A stretch of 64,000 bases of DNA, from positions 3,810,501 to 3,874,500 of the forward strand of contig NC_070574.1 in assembly GCF_026914185.1 (NCBI RefSeq), written 5' to 3'. Source of the stretch: Puccinia triticina (taxonomy: Eukaryota > Basidiomycota > Pucciniomycetes > Pucciniales > Pucciniaceae). The position numbers and the translations under genes were made by a program. The notes under the pieces are model-generated. The model was not told where the DNA came from and made no database searches. It was given only the letters and a program-made list of their open reading frames with translations. Shown here piece by piece: positions 1-12,052 of this stretch. Each line of letters begins with the position of its first letter. Position 1 is the stretch's first letter.

Positions 1-127
1 GAGGGAGATTTGACCCAAGACGACACCCCTTCCACTATTGTAGTTGTGGTCGCTTGATTGAAACCGCAATGTCGTCACATATCTGCACTCCATCACAGGT
101 GCATCACCCTCATGGACGCAAGAGAAA

Positions 128-439
128 ATGTATCGGGCTGGAGCGATGGCGCTGAAACAATCTAACTTAACTAAGTCCCTCTCTATGTGGAGGGGGGACG
201 ACAGGAGGCTCTTAGAAATCAAACTCATTCTCAGCTCAACACCGGCATCAGTTCACCTGAGGGTATGGCTGGAGCTCTATTGGGAGGGTCTTATTGACCC
301 CAGTCAATTCCGTAGTGTTGAGCAAATTGAAAATGAACTACAAAACATTACTGTGAGAGCTTCAGTAGCTCACATTCTAAAATCTATGGTGAGTACATTG
401 ACATGTGGAATTTGCACTTACTTGAAACACAAGCGTTGA
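128..439 (+). other. Short unsupported ORF, 103 codons
   Basis: An ATG-started open frame near the left edge. I recognise no domain, and no signal peptide or membrane segment is visible. It may be the surviving exon of a gene cut by the window edge, because a GT-rich donor-like stretch (ATGGTGAG) lies near its 3' end. It may equally be chance. No function is proposed. Confidence 0.12.
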
Positions 440-1200
440 TATTTTGATGATGATTTTAACAATCACCTTGAGCTAACACATTCCTCCAATTTTGCTCCCG
501 TAGAATGCTTTTGTGACAATTGGAAGTGTGAGATATGATTTTTCTCTCATCCAATGCATATTTGCTTTTCTGATGGGTTTATAATTTTTGTAGGACCCTT
601 GCAATGGTGAGCCACAACAGCCAAAGCGGGTGGAACTGGGATGGAGGTGGTGGCAAGAGACCGACTGGCGGGGGCTAGACAGAGGATGGTGGGAGGTCAA
701 GTGTCCAAGATGAGCAAAGTCTGGGAGAGTGACATGTGGAAGAGCAGGCGGAGCTGGAGGACTAGTGCGTGAAAGTGTCAGATGTGCGGGATTGGGTGGG
801 AACGGTGATGTGCGTGGAGGGAAGGACAGGAAAAGGGGGCTCAGGGATTTTTCTTCTCTTTTGGGGAATTCGATTATGCTATCATCTTACAGATTACTCA
901 TTATTGTACTTACAACTTACGGACATACCAGAGTATTAGAAGACATGTTCGTGACCTTATCTTTACTTTCAGAAGTTACTTGCGGATTCTGTGCTTAGGG
1001 AGTGCGGAGCTTTATTCACTTGCGGATTATTACACTATAGATCAGGCTCAGAGAGGAGCACTGAAGACTAGTGAAAAGTAGCAGTGCGGAGCCGAGTCAC
1101 CGACAATCACACAGCCCGGACACTAATATTCTTGAAGAAGGCGGTTAGCAGACATTTCCACTGACTTTCCAGCTTTTATTCTCACACCGGAACAGATACA
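440..1200. other. Intergenic stretch with no recognisable gene
   Basis: Mixed-composition DNA with only short chance frames. The part after about 1000 leads into the retrotransposon remnant that follows and may be element-derived. I see no RNA gene or clear terminal repeat here. Confidence 0.4.
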
Positions 1201-1217
1201 CAGAGGCAGACAGCATT

Positions 1218-1475
1218 TTGCACAACAAAGGACAGATCGTCGTACCAGCAGAACCAGCACTGCGGACAGAGATATTGAAGAGCAAACACAGAAAAGCGGC
1301 GGGTCACCCAGGCCAATCTGGCACCCTTGCCCTGATCCGGCAGAGTTTTGTGTGGAACAGCCAGAAAAAGTTTGTCAATCAATACGTGGATGGATGTGAT
1401 TCTTGCCAACGGTTTAAAGCCTTGACGCAACAGCCATTTGAGAAAGGTGGGGCTCACAGGCGGCTTGGGCATTGA
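1218..1475 (+). pseudogene. Ty3/gypsy integrase zinc-binding domain fragment
   Basis: About 85 codons encode the H2C2 zinc-binding domain that precedes the catalytic core in Ty3/gypsy integrases. The visible spacing is His (HRKAAGHPG, two His) followed about 30 residues later by CDSCQR, a Cys-x2-Cys pair. Known role: this domain helps the integrase multimerise and bind the retrotransposon ends. Neither the catalytic core (DDE) nor RT, RNase H or Gag is present nearby, so this is a truncated polyprotein remnant. It opens without a proper ATG and ends at a stop 12 nt before an LTR-like sequence at 1487. A purine run (GAAGGGG) just before the LTR resembles a polypurine tract. This suggests an internally deleted element whose 3' LTR is still attached. 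Confidence 0.75.
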
Positions 1476-1486
1476 AGGGGTGATAG

Positions 1487-1690
1487 TGTTATGAGCCGTA
1501 GCGCGGGCTCCGCAGTGCAGACTCACATGTACATAGACTACATGTACATGTCACAGACCATACTCAAGGTTTGAGAGGCTGGAGATCCAAGCCTCTTCCT
1601 CATCTTGCAATCTACCATCTTGGATCCAGAATCCCAGAACCCCAGACTCCAGACTCTATCTTGCTCTCCATAGAACAGACCATAACAAAC
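1487..1690 (+). repeat. LTR fragment, plus-strand copy
   Basis: The sequence starts TGTTATGAGCC and runs about 200 bp. It is nearly identical, in opposite orientation, to 12592-12788. The TG start, the position right after the integrase fragment and the purine tract before it support a 3' LTR of a gypsy element. After about 1690 similarity to the other copy ends, so this LTR is truncated. A short palindromic block of ACATGTACAT-type words lies near 1530-1550. Confidence 0.7.
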
Positions 1691-1944
1691 TCACCTAGCA
1701 CTGGGAGAGAATATAAGGGTCCAGGATTATCTGCCAGGCTAGGAAGGGCATGAAGGGGACAGTCTAAGTACTCATGGGTGAATGTGGCTTATGTAATCAT
1801 ATGAAGGGACACGTTGTGGAACTCCTACCGTGCCAGGCAGTAGGCACAGCGTTGAGGGGATGGTGCTGAGTGAGCTGCCCTTGTGGTTGGTCCGGCAAAT
1901 GAGATGAGGATCAAAATTTGATGGTGTTGGGGGTGGATTTTTGA

Positions 1945-2130
1945 GAGACAACGGGGATGGAATACCCTCAGCGGGTTTGGTGGATGAAAAGATGAGAGAA
2001 GAATCGGGAAAGGATATTGGGGATGATCAAGATGATTGAGACAAAGGGGATGGAATACCCTCAGTGGGTTTGGTGGATGAAAAGATGAGAGAAGAATCAG
2101 GAAAGGATGCCGGGGATACTGCCGGTGATG
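1945..2130. repeat. Two-copy tandem repeat, 93-bp unit
   Basis: The unit beginning GAGACAACGGGGATGG at 1945 is repeated from 2038 as GAGACAAAGGGGATGG with only a few differences over the following ~80 bp. A partial third echo (CAGGAAAGTGCTGGGGATACTGCC) follows near 2170. It is non-coding as far as can be seen. Confidence 0.8.
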
Positions 2131-2199
2131 ATCAAGGTGATTTGGATACGGGCCACTTGGCCAAGGATCAGGAAAGTGCTGGGGATACTGCCAGCAGAT

Positions 2200-3420
2200 C
2201 AGAAAGATGATGGAATTCCTTGTGGATCAGAGCAAGTCCCATGCCGCCCCATCATCCAAGTTTGAACTTGAACTTGGACTCTGGGGAGTGACATGTCACA
2301 GTACATGTCATCACATCCCTAACTACACACAACAGACAACTAGGAAATGAAACACAAACAAAGGAAAAGAGAGAACAACAAAACAGAGAGACAAACCCAC
2401 ATAGCTATATGTTAGGACCAAGAAATATGAAGAGGTGACAAGTCAGAAAAAAATAAATACAAGTCTCATCAAACTGAAGAATAAACTAATGATAATGAGA
2501 AAGAAGAGTATCATAAATGAAGCAAAATAAATCTTGAAGATCCTGAGTCTTGAGGTGAGCTTGAGAAATCTTGAATCTTGAAGAAAATCAATTGTGAATA
2601 TCTTGAGGTCTTGAGGTCAAAGTCTTGAGAGGCTGGATAATTTTTCTCTTGAGGATTTTCTGATGAGTGATCTGAAATCTTGAAATCTTGATCTTGAGGC
2701 CCTGTACCAGTTTGACCACCACACCGTGAAACCCCACAAGAGGTGGGGAATTCACATGAGTGCATCAAAAATATTTTGAAAACTGTTTGAATTAGTTTTC
2801 AAAATGTTTTTTGCACCCGCGGTGTGGAAGAGGTCAATTGTGATGAGACTCATTGACCTTCACCAGCAAAATTGTATTGAAAAAATGCAATTTACAAGTG
2901 ATGAGATGATCAACCCTCATGTTTGCCAAATTGCCTTAGTAATTAAAAACTCATCTGGGGAAACAATTGGTTTATGATTATCAATAATTTATGCGCAACT
3001 GTGAAAGACTGTGCGCGCACTACAGAAATTCAGAATCCATCGTCGCAATGCCCACACCCCAGTGCGTGCTTCTGATTTTGGGGCATTTGCTTCGTGTCCA
3101 GTGTTTTTCCAGAAGCGCGCACTGGAGTGTGGACTTTGTGAAGATAGTTGTGCCTGGGAGTGCGGGAAGTGTTTTTACGGTTGCTGGTTAACTGGATAAC
3201 TGATGGGTTGCTGTTTGAGCTTCCAATGTAGTCTGATCTCATTGAGCTTTTCCCCGGTGGAAGTACATTGCGAAGTCAATTAGACAAAGCGCGCGGGGGG
3301 GGGGGGGGGGCGGCCAGTTGACGCACCAGTACCAAATTATTGATTTGGGGATGAGGAAAGAGGGATTTTGGGTGGCAAGAAGGAGAGAGAGAGCGCGAAG
3401 AGGATTTTGAGAGGATGGGT
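2200..3420. other. AT-rich intergenic stretch with a hairpin and G-run
   Basis: No gene is recognised. It contains a foldback hairpin (3051-3132, listed separately) and a run of 16 G at 3295-3310 just downstream of the cyclin gene's 3' end. Confidence 0.5.
3051..3132. repeat. Foldback hairpin, 23-bp arms
   Basis: The left arm 3051-3074 (CCCACACCCCAGTGCGTGCT...) is the inverted complement of 3110-3132 (CAGAAGCGCGCACTGGAGTG...) with about three mismatches, separated by a 35-nt loop. It could be the core of a small MITE or a captured foldback; no flanking target duplication was found. Confidence 0.7.
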
Positions 3421-5352
3421 TTAATCCAATTCGCCTTCTTCCATATCAGTCAATGATGAATCTGGAGACGGCTCCGAGAGTTTGTCGTCAGTTTCTTTCG
3501 GGGGATCGATGGTATTGATCGGAGGTGGTGATTGCGAGACATGAGGCGGATGAGGATCCGAGGGAGGGGGTGGACTAGGCTGGTTCGGGATTGATGGAGG
3601 GAGAGGAGGAGGTGAGGCTGAAGGGGGCTGAGGGAGGGGCGGGAAGGGGGTGGATGAGGGTACGGATGAGGGGAGATCAAGCCTGGGGTTTTTGGAAGGA
3701 CCAGATGAAGAGTCGGGGGATCTGGAGCGCTTGGTGGGCGACCTTTCGTTGGTCGGGCCTACCGGAGAAATCATCTGCTGGCTCTTCGGCGACGGACCAG
3801 CCGACTCGTTCGGCGTGCCTAGGTCCATGTTGTCGCTCATCATCGCCCGCGAAGGCGTAGACGAGATTGCGCGGCTCCGATCATCTTCCAGAGGTAGAGG
3901 CGTTCTTTGCCCATTCACCTTCTCTGGGCACTTTACACTGTCTGCTTGGCCAGTAAGAGAAGGGTGGTTTTCTTTAATCTCAACCGGTCCCGACAGGAAT
4001 GATGGCCCTGGAAACCGCGCAAGCTTTTTTTAAAGGGCAGAAAGACATCATGCAAGTCGTGTGATTGGTTACCTTGAGACTTGAGGGCGGAGCTTCCAAT
4101 TAGCACTTACTTTGCCTGCCCGGTCGCGAATGTAATCAGAAACAGAAAGAGTGTATTGGTCGATCATTGCGTTGGCGACTTCTGTTGAGAGAGATGAGCA
4201 AATACGTTATTCCGCCGGTTGATGGGATGTGATTCTTGAGAAGAGAAAAAAAATGAAATCAGAAGCTGACGGTGTATTTCATCAAGACTTTCAACTTGGA
4301 AAGCCTTCCACCAAGGTTCTTGGGTCGGCTCCTCTTCGGGGCCGTCTCGGGTGGGCATGTTGAGGAAGCTATTGAACTGAGTGGTGGGATTGTTTTCGAG
4401 GTTGCGTGGTTCTTGAGGATCCGCCTGTTGCTCCCAATCTGAGGCAGGAGATTCGGAGAGACGATGGGAGACGGCGAGGAGGAAGGCGGCGGCAGCGATG
4501 AGCTCGGGTCTGGCGACGAGACACAAGGGGGACATCAAGGAGTCATTGACGAAACCCCAGGCGGCCTGAGTGATCGACTTGGCCTTGGCCCGATCGGCCA
4601 TTTCGACTGCAAGCGAGGGTGTCGGTGTCCGGGCACGCGCATGGGACTCGTGAATGGATTTGGCACAGTGGATGAGGGAGACGTAGGGATGGTCGATGGA
4701 CAGATCGAAACAGAGACTGCGGAGGAGGATGTCTTCGTAGTAGAGTATTTCGTGCTTGAGCGCTTGAAACTCCTGCGGGGTTGGATAGTCGTCGGCGAGC
4801 TCATGTCAGCGTCGGAAGGCGACTCTGTTAGACAGGCTCACGACAATTCGTCTTGGAGGGGGAGAGCAAGGGATGGGGTATATGTATGCGGGATATGTTT
4901 GACGTTACGTTTGAAGAATCACTGATCGGGCCAGCCCGTTCGTTACCGTCCTCGTCGACGGACAGGTACTCGCGAATGACGTGCTCGAGCTTCCGGGGTA
5001 CTTCCTCCACTTTGGTGGCCAGGAAGAGGGCGGTTGCGCTGATCATCTTGGGGGAATATTTCTGGAGTGGCTTCCTCATGTAGAAACGATGGACATAGGC
5101 GGCCGCGGTGGCGATGATCAGCTGGGGTAGCTGGAGGGCAATCGATATCCTGACGATCCAGTTGACCGCCCGAGCGCGTTGATGGACCTCTTCAGCCCAT
5201 CGCATCCCCAGCTTCTTCGACGGCGTCTCGTACACCGTCTGGGGTGTCCATAGCCATTGGTCGTTTCCGATTGACGAGTCGCCGGCTGTTGAGCCTAGTT
5301 TCGAGGGATCCCTGCCCGTCGGCGATGGTATGCGGAGGATGTAGTCGGCCAT
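3421..5352 (-). CDS. Cyclin of transcription CDK type (Ctk2 / cyclin K-T like)
   Basis: Predicted 548-aa cyclin, regulatory partner of a CDK that phosphorylates the RNA polymerase II C-terminal domain (CTDK-I or P-TEFb-like). Model: exons 5352-4909, 4799-4271, 4181-4111, 4023-3421, total 1,647 nt, in frame. The first cyclin box (about residues 40-150) shows the hallmarks ARAVNWIVRIS, LPQLIIATAAAYVHRFYMR and ATALFLATKVEEVPRKL. The second fold contains ALKHEILYYEDILLRSLCFDL. The C-terminal ~180 residues are Pro/Ser-rich, disordered, with a basic RSRSP-type patch and an acidic end (EEGELD), as in other elongation cyclins. The start is the ATG at 5352; a longer reading would need a TTG. Exon 1/2 uses a GTAACG donor and is the least certain junction. 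Assignment between Ctk2, Bur2 and Pch1/cyclin T cannot be settled by eye. Confidence 0.85.
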
Positions 5353-6630
5353 TGTCGACGGTGGGTGGAAAAAACCCAACTGACTGCCTTAAATACTCCC
5401 AGTTGACCCCTCAGCACCGCCAGCCTCTCTCCAACACATCACAAACAAGTTCACTACTACTCCTTCTTATTTGACTCAGTCGAGGCGGATATGTTCTACC
5501 TTTCCTACAGAAAATACTTTTTTTTTCTTGCTCGCTCTTCCCCTTTGTAAAAAGAAAGAAAAATCTTCATCTTGTTGTATGCAACCCGTTGAAGTCTCAT
5601 CTTTCACATGCATCTCTGCCCGTGAAGTACGAGAGCATCTTCTTGATTGTTGTACCATGAGGTTATGTAGTAATTCTACCCCATAGTGCCCCATTCTTGC
5701 AAACGCGCCACGCGTCGACGCGTCGCACACATATTGTTGCCCAAATAACACCGAGATGGGCTCATCTGATGAGCAATTAGGGGTGTTTGAAAAACTACTT
5801 TCTACATAAAATCATAATATCATCTAGATGTCCAAAATTTTGGTATAAAGAATCTTGCAATTCTCTCTTTCCAATCATCCCTAAAATCCCTTCACTTTCT
5901 CCTCTCTTCATTCCACCCCTTCTATCCTCCTCTATGGGCTAGTTTTCAGATCAAAGATATCAAACACTTATGTAGCAAGGGGGCAATCTCACTGGATGTG
6001 GTTTCAAGGTGGGTGCGGAGAAAAAGAAGAGTGTACCAATGAAGAATGATTTCTTGCACTGGGCTCACTATAAGTAGACTATGTACAAGCATCAATCTGT
6101 GGTTGAGAATAAAGTTGAATAAATTGATAATGAATATGAAACTTCTCTAACTCATTGTGACATGTCAAAAGGTACATTAATATCACCATCAGAGTGCGCA
6201 CACAAGAGGATAAGCACTAAGATGGAAATCTGATAAACTATTCTAATCAGGGATCAAGGTCTACAAGATAGTAAGAAGTCATACATGACCATGATAAGAG
6301 ACAGACCATAGTGAATGGGGGCCTGCCCCATTCTCAAGCTCCTCCTTTGCTCATCTCTTGTCTTTCATTGGCATTTAGAAGGTAGGAATTCAACAAAGAA
6401 AGTTGAGAGGTCTCTTCATTTCAGGATTCAAACACATCTCAAAAACTTGCTAAATCTTGTGATTTTGGGTAAAATGATGTTCAAAAATCAATTTTGAACA
6501 CACTGATGGAACCCTATGTTACTGAACATGAAATTTCATAAGAATAAATAGTTTGAGGATTGACTGTCTAAAGAAACAGACAGATGGGATCTGTCCGTTG
6601 AAGTTTGTAGTGATTACTCCTAGAAGCTGC
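5353..6630. other. Intergenic, promoter side of the cyclin gene
   Basis: Contains pyrimidine-rich stretches (5395-5570, 5860-5935) upstream of the minus-strand cyclin start. Only small frames are present, and none resembles a known protein. I see no RNA gene. Confidence 0.4.
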
Positions 6631-6639
6631 AAAAACTGC

Positions 6640-6740
6640 TGAATGGGTTTTTTCATCAATTGTTGATTATTGTCATGGAGGCAACAAATATGAATGGGTT
6701 TTTTCATCAATTGTTGATTATTATTATGGAGGCAACAAAT
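6640..6740. repeat. Direct tandem duplication, 51-bp unit
   Basis: The unit TGAATGGGTTTTTTCATCAA... begins at 6640 and again at 6691, nearly identical over its length. It looks like a simple recent tandem duplication. Confidence 0.85.
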
Positions 6741-6750
6741 CAAATAGGGG

Positions 6751-6892
6751 CCAGGACATTCCTGTCATGATCTGTGGGCCTCCCAGAAGTGATCTAGAGC
6801 CCAAAAAGCTAGATTTCCCTGCAAAAATCTAGACTTTTTGGGTCTAAACCAACATCTGCGGGGGTCCCAGATTGCACGGGAAGTCATCCAGT
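6751..6892. repeat. Palindromic MITE, copy A
   Basis: About 140 bp matching, in inverted orientation, the element at 19097-19225. Its core 6800-6842 is a near-perfect hairpin (CCCAAAAAG...CTTTTTGGG) and it ends CGGGAAGTCATCCAGT. The left terminus is diverged. A third related terminus (AGGAAGTCATCCACTG) lies at 7021-7036. Short size, terminal and internal inverted repeats and multiple copies indicate a non-autonomous foldback transposon. Confidence 0.75.
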
Positions 6893-7039
6893 GATGGGCT
6901 AAAAAGCTAGATCTAGAGGGCAAGGTTAAACCTTACTTGCTGGTGAAAATTGACTGAGATCAAGTTTTGCCCAGCAAAACAAGGTTTAGTGCCTCCCGCC
7001 AAATTCAGCCAATTTAGCTACAGGAAGTCATCCACTGCC

Positions 7040-8160
7040 CTGGGATCACCATCTATTTATGTTCATCCATCAATGGACCCAAGGGCAAGAATTTGTATCA
7101 CAAATATGTATATGTGGTTTGATACTAAACTAATGGAATAAATTGAGGGATGTAGGATTCACAAAGTAGTGACTGTTGTAATCTAACCTGGTTGGTTACA
7201 GTTATGCAACACTTGCCTGCCCAAATGGCAAGACCATATTTTGAGCTCAGAGAACAAGCTCTACAGCTTGTTCTCTGCTTGCATTGTGACCATCCATGTT
7301 TCAGTCATATCAGTAACAGCTGTGCAGACCAGCCAAGTTGCAATGAGCAAAATTCCATGCAAAGAAATCTGGCTACATTGGGGGACACCATATTACTGTA
7401 ACAAATATTCTGGTGTCTCAAATGTTAGTTTGTATATTTTTTAAAAATTCTCCCAGGGGATAAGGGTTTGGGGTTGGGCAGGAGTAGTGGTTGAGGTGTT
7501 TTTGAGAGGTTTGACCAGTGTGGAACTACTCAAAGGTGAGAATAGAGCTTGGAAGGGAAATGGATATCAACACTGGTACTAATGTAAGCTATGCAAGGGT
7601 GCTGATGAGGCTGCCTTCCTGACTAATGCTGAGGGGATGAGAGTAACACTAAGAAAAAGAAGAAAAGGTGTGGCTGATTTCTACTTGATCTTAGGAGCTA
7701 TTACTATGAGCTTGACTACTGACTACTGAGGGTGAGAGGTTTGGAGCAGTGATGAGAGAGGGGGAAGCAATGGCAATGGTTCAATAGCAATGGTTTCAGG
7801 AGCAACTGCAATAATGTCAATGAGAAATAGGTGATGAGTGATTTCTACTTTAATTTCTGTATATAATCTCTGCTGGCTAAATCTTCCATGAGGTACAAGT
7901 GAGGGGGGAAAGACAGTTCTTGTATGAAGGAAGGATGAGCACAGACAATGAGGAACTCTGGCTATGGGAATGAAGGTTGTACAAATAGGGAAAGGTTCTG
8001 GCTATGGGAAGAAAAGATTGTAAAAATGGGGAAAGTGATGTGAACATAGTAACAACTTTTAATGATGATCAATACTGAAAGAGGTAAGCACAGATCCAAT
8101 GATATAATGTGTACAATAGGCATAGTACATAATGAGTAATGTATGTAAAGGGTTTAGGCC
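7040..8160. other. Gene-poor intergenic stretch
   Basis: Only short, unrelated frames without recognisable domains. No convincing RNA gene or repeat boundary was found. Confidence 0.4.
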
Positions 8161-8186
8161 CCGTTTGGAGCCGATATAAACCAGGC

Positions 8187-8340
8187 GGTCAGTCTCTTGA
8201 CCATTTCCACTCAGTGTCGCCGGTCACTCTCTTGACCATTTCCACTCACACACCACCGGTCACTGTCTTGGCCATTTCCACTTACACCGTCTAGCGCTGC
8301 CGGTCAGTCGCTTGACCATTTCCACTCACCCTCTAGTGCC
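8187..8340. repeat. Tandem repeat, four copies of a 35-44 bp unit
   Basis: Copies begin GGTCAGT/GGTCACT at 8187, 8222, 8258 and 8302, each followed by a TCTTGACCATTTCCACT-like segment. Spacing is 35, 36 and 44 bp. The block follows a GGCCCCGTTTGGAGCCG sequence at 8159 that resembles a transposon terminus, but I found no inverted partner. Confidence 0.75.
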
Positions 8341-8415
8341 GCTCCATTCCCCATTCTGATCCCTCTTTTTTCCAATCAACCTCTAGTGAATATTTCTGAC
8401 TTCAACTCCTCCAAT

Positions 8416-9233
8416 ATGGAGGTTGAAGCTCCACAACCTCAATTCCCAAACCTGGCTAGGAAAGCAATTGATAAAATTATTACTGATTTGACTGAGGCTT
8501 GAGTGGAGTCAAAGAAGACAGTTAGACGTTTGCAATACATAAACACTCCTGGTGTAGATTATGCTTGTACAGGGTGGGAGAACAAGTTCGACACGTTCTG
8601 CAACAACACTTTACATCTCAAGTAAGTCCATGGAGACGTGCAACCTCTTAAAGCCAAAAAACCATCAATTTAATGTAAATGCTTTGTTCTTTGTATGTAA
8701 ATAAAATAGACCTGGGCAGGTGCCCACAGGGGAATCAATCATTTGCTTTTTTGCCACGGCCCCGGATTTCATCGAGAATTGTTGGAGGAATGAGAAGTCA
8801 ACCGCTGTGACTTTCCATCACTTTGAGCAGGGCTTGAAACACATCCTGAATGCCCTGCAGTTCAGGCATTCAGAATTCAAACTCACTGGTCACTTCAGAA
8901 AACGTATATGTCAGTGTGCAATGTCTCCATCATCTTAAATACATGCATGGCTCCTCCTGAGAAATTTTTCTACATTTATTCATGTAAATAGATTCATTAT
9001 TCAATCAGTTGGCCAACAAAGGAAAACTGTCTAGAGATCCCACATGCAACAAACAACGGATTGGAATCCATGCAATGTTGAGTTTAAATGAGGGACTCTT
9101 TCAAGAAGCGCTTGTAGACAACCTGTCGTGGGATGTTACGATTCAACGGCTTGCTACACTGGGGTTCCAAACTGGATTTGCGTGTTGTGCTGGCGACATA
9201 TATCCAATTAACGCGCGACGAGCTCCTTGGTGA
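8416..9233 (+). pseudogene. Possible decayed lineage-specific gene
   Basis: Three successive plus-strand frames look exon-like. The first is 8416-8622, starting ATG, with one internal TGA after 28 codons and a CAAGTAAGT donor at the end. The second is around 8735-8905 (CFFATAPDFIENCWRNE...HHFEQGLKHILNAL). The third is 9012-9233 (NLSWDVTIQRLATLGFQ). Their composition is protein-like rather than repetitive, but I recognise no family. The in-frame stop argues for a pseudogene, or for a frame I have mis-assembled. No function is proposed. Confidence 0.25.
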
Positions 9234-9771
9234 GGGTCTAGTTGGAAATTTCACCCTCAAACACTGCAAGAGTGAAAAGAAAAATTCATACCACAATGAG
9301 AATATAAAGGTCTCTAGCACCACGGTGGAGAACAGCCTCCTCTGTCCTCTCCGACTCATCATCTCTCTGGCCATTTGAACCAATTGAGTTGCAGCCAAAA
9401 CCGCCACAGATTTGTTCAACAAGATTCGTAATTCTTGCAGCAGTCGTGTTATTTGGAGCCACCCAGAAGAACCTGTCTTCTGTCAGATTGAGAAGAAAAA
9501 TACTGGAATAATCCTTGGTACCGTGGCACCAGCTTCGCAGATTGAAGACACACTGCACAAAGCTGCAAATCTGGTAGGCTTTCTCTGCTTGCCAGTTACA
9601 CATGACAACTGGTGTGGATGTGCAAGATAAATTTCAATGTTGAAAGGGATTGAAGTACCTGACCTTCAACTTGCGGGACAGGCCCTCTTCCACAAGGCCA
9701 AATCAACAATGCTTGGCACTACCAAGGAATATGTTGGCTGTCCTGAACTCGACTACCCGGACCTGACACCT

Positions 9772-9891
9772 TGTAAATTGGGTTGGGTTTGGGCAGCGTA
9801 TCTGCACTTTTGTCCCGACCCAACCCGACCCGGGGTTCACGTTGGGTCGGGTTTGGGCACCATTTTCCGACCCAAACCCAACCCGTTTACA
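9772..9891. repeat. Foldback MITE with long inverted arms
   Basis: 120-bp element starting TGTAAATTGGGTTGGG and ending with the complement (CCCAACCCGTTTACA). The inner segments (GACCCAACCCGACCCG and GTTGGGTCGGG) are also complementary, so almost the whole element folds on itself. Pyrimidine/purine asymmetry gives GGGTTGGG-type repeats on one arm and CCCAACCC on the other. The right flank reads ACCCCTAACC. Confidence 0.8.
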
Positions 9892-10399
9892 CCCCTAACC
9901 CAAACTGCCAAAAGGCAGCCAAAACTGCCAAAAGGAGCAGCCAAGGGCAGTTTTGGTCCCGTGGCATAGGAGGACTTCCCATGGGCTCAAATGCTTGAAC
10001 TGGCTTGTGAAAATTGATAAGCAAGGTTTAGTGGATAAATCAAGCCATTTACATATGTACATAGGCGACGGGAAGCCCTGCATTTGGCAGCTCCACTGGA
10101 ACTTGAAAGCCAAAAATACCTTTTGGGCCATTGAGGTTTGTTCCAGCTACCACAGCAGCCCACTGTAGTCTTAGATGCTCTAGCAATCTATGTTGCACAT
10201 GTTGCATTGGAATTGTTTGTTGCCTGCTGGTGTTGCAGTCCATATCACCACAAGCAAAAGCCGTACAACTGCAACCAGGTGACATTCAAGAACTCCAGGG
10301 AAGCCTGTGGTGTTACACCGTGTAATTACAATTGTTGGGACACTATATTCAAAGGAATTTCACTTCTACTCAAAGTATAATACAATTAGTATAGTGAAA

Positions 10400-12045
10400 G
10401 AATAAGGAAGTTATCTAATGTCCAACTTGTTTGGCTATTGGTATCAGCTGATATGATGAACAAAAAGATTTCAAGCCAAGGTTAACCAGTTTCCTGCCAG
10501 GAGCGCAGAGGTTACGCCAAAAAGAATAGAAGCTCAGCTTCCTATTACCTAAGGATCAGTAAGATATTGATGATACTCTCTGTCAGCTAAATCAAACAAT
10601 CTTAGTGACGCAACAGCTAGATCCTCTAAGCAAAGAGAGTCCCTTCTTACCAAAGCAGAGAAAATTCTGTACACATCCACAGTCCTTCTTAGGGATCATA
10701 TCCCCACCAATTCTAGTCAATCACCCTGGTTACTAGGATGCAATAGCCTTATGCCATGGGGTGTGGAGTAACTACACCAGCAGGTCAAAAAATTTGATTG
10801 GTGTTTGTTTTTCCAAAAACTCCTTGATTGGATAACATTGGACAAACCAAGCCACCTCGCCTCCGTGGAACGCTGCCACAGCTTGAGGGCCTTGTTTGAG
10901 ACAGGTTGGAAAAACATGTCCCCAGAGTTTTCTGTCCGCTTTGTCAAATTTGGATGAGTGGGTCCAAATTTTGGTGGATTTGTTGTCAATTGTGACACTC
11001 CCAGTAAATTTGGCCTGGTCTAATGGCTAAACAGCTTGGCACCAATGGTGCTTGGAAGAAGTTTGTTTGTTTTAATCCATCCATTTTTTTATTTTTTTTT
11101 TGCTTGGGTGCCCCAAAACAGACTGTACCACTTTGTTGTTGGAGTTACAACATGATTTGCTGATTGTTAGAAACTAATTGGACAAGCCAATGCATAGATT
11201 GTTACTGTTTGAGGACAACATGAAAACAAGATCCCAATGTTTGCCACCCAGCCAAATGAAAGAATTCACAGGACTAAGATAATTGATATTTCTTGTTAGT
11301 CTTTTAGTCATTATAATTATTCAGTTAAAAGGAAATTTCAAAGATGTAACAATGAAATATATTTTAACTAAGAGCAGAAACACATCCACTCTCTGCTGAT
11401 GAAATGAAGATTGAAATCTAAATGTAAGAAATAAAAGAAACCACAGTTGGTTCTTTGGATCAAGATGATCTGTTTGAATGAGATAATTTGAGTGTAAGTC
11501 TTTGCTCTCATCTCTCTGCTATAAATGATAGACTTTCTCACTTGGATAAGGCCTTTGCCTTTTTATATCCTGTTTTGCTTAGCAACAGAAAAATGGCAAA
11601 GAGGTATTGCAACATTATCTACAGCAGTTTAGCATTGCTTGTGCTTCCTTTTGTTTCACTTTGCCTGTTCTGAACACAAACACTCTTACCAGTATTCCCA
11701 ACTCTTTGAGTGCACTCGGTGTGTTTGGTCTGCTCTTCTTTGACTGTGTCTAGAATTTATTTGGATAGCACATTAGCAAATATCTGGTCATCTATCCTTG
11801 AGTTTTAATTAAACCACTTACCTTCGGCCCTAGTAGTAATTCTCTTGGATAGAGATAAAGAGCCAGGATTTTTCTTGAGCCTAATCTTGCTGCTCACATG
11901 GATTGGACCTTTTTGCATGAAAAGATGATTTCAGTTTTACAATACCATTGCACTGATTCTGACTGCAGAAAATGGTTTGCTTTGCTTACCAGATTCTGCA
12001 GCTGATTGAAATCCTGGCATGTTTCTCAATTTATGAGAAAGATAC
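10400..12045. other. AT-rich intergenic stretch
   Basis: Long AT-rich region with no recognisable gene. Frames are short and lack family hallmarks. It abuts the minus-strand LTR copy on its right. Confidence 0.4.
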
Positions 12046-12052
12046 TGTTCAC

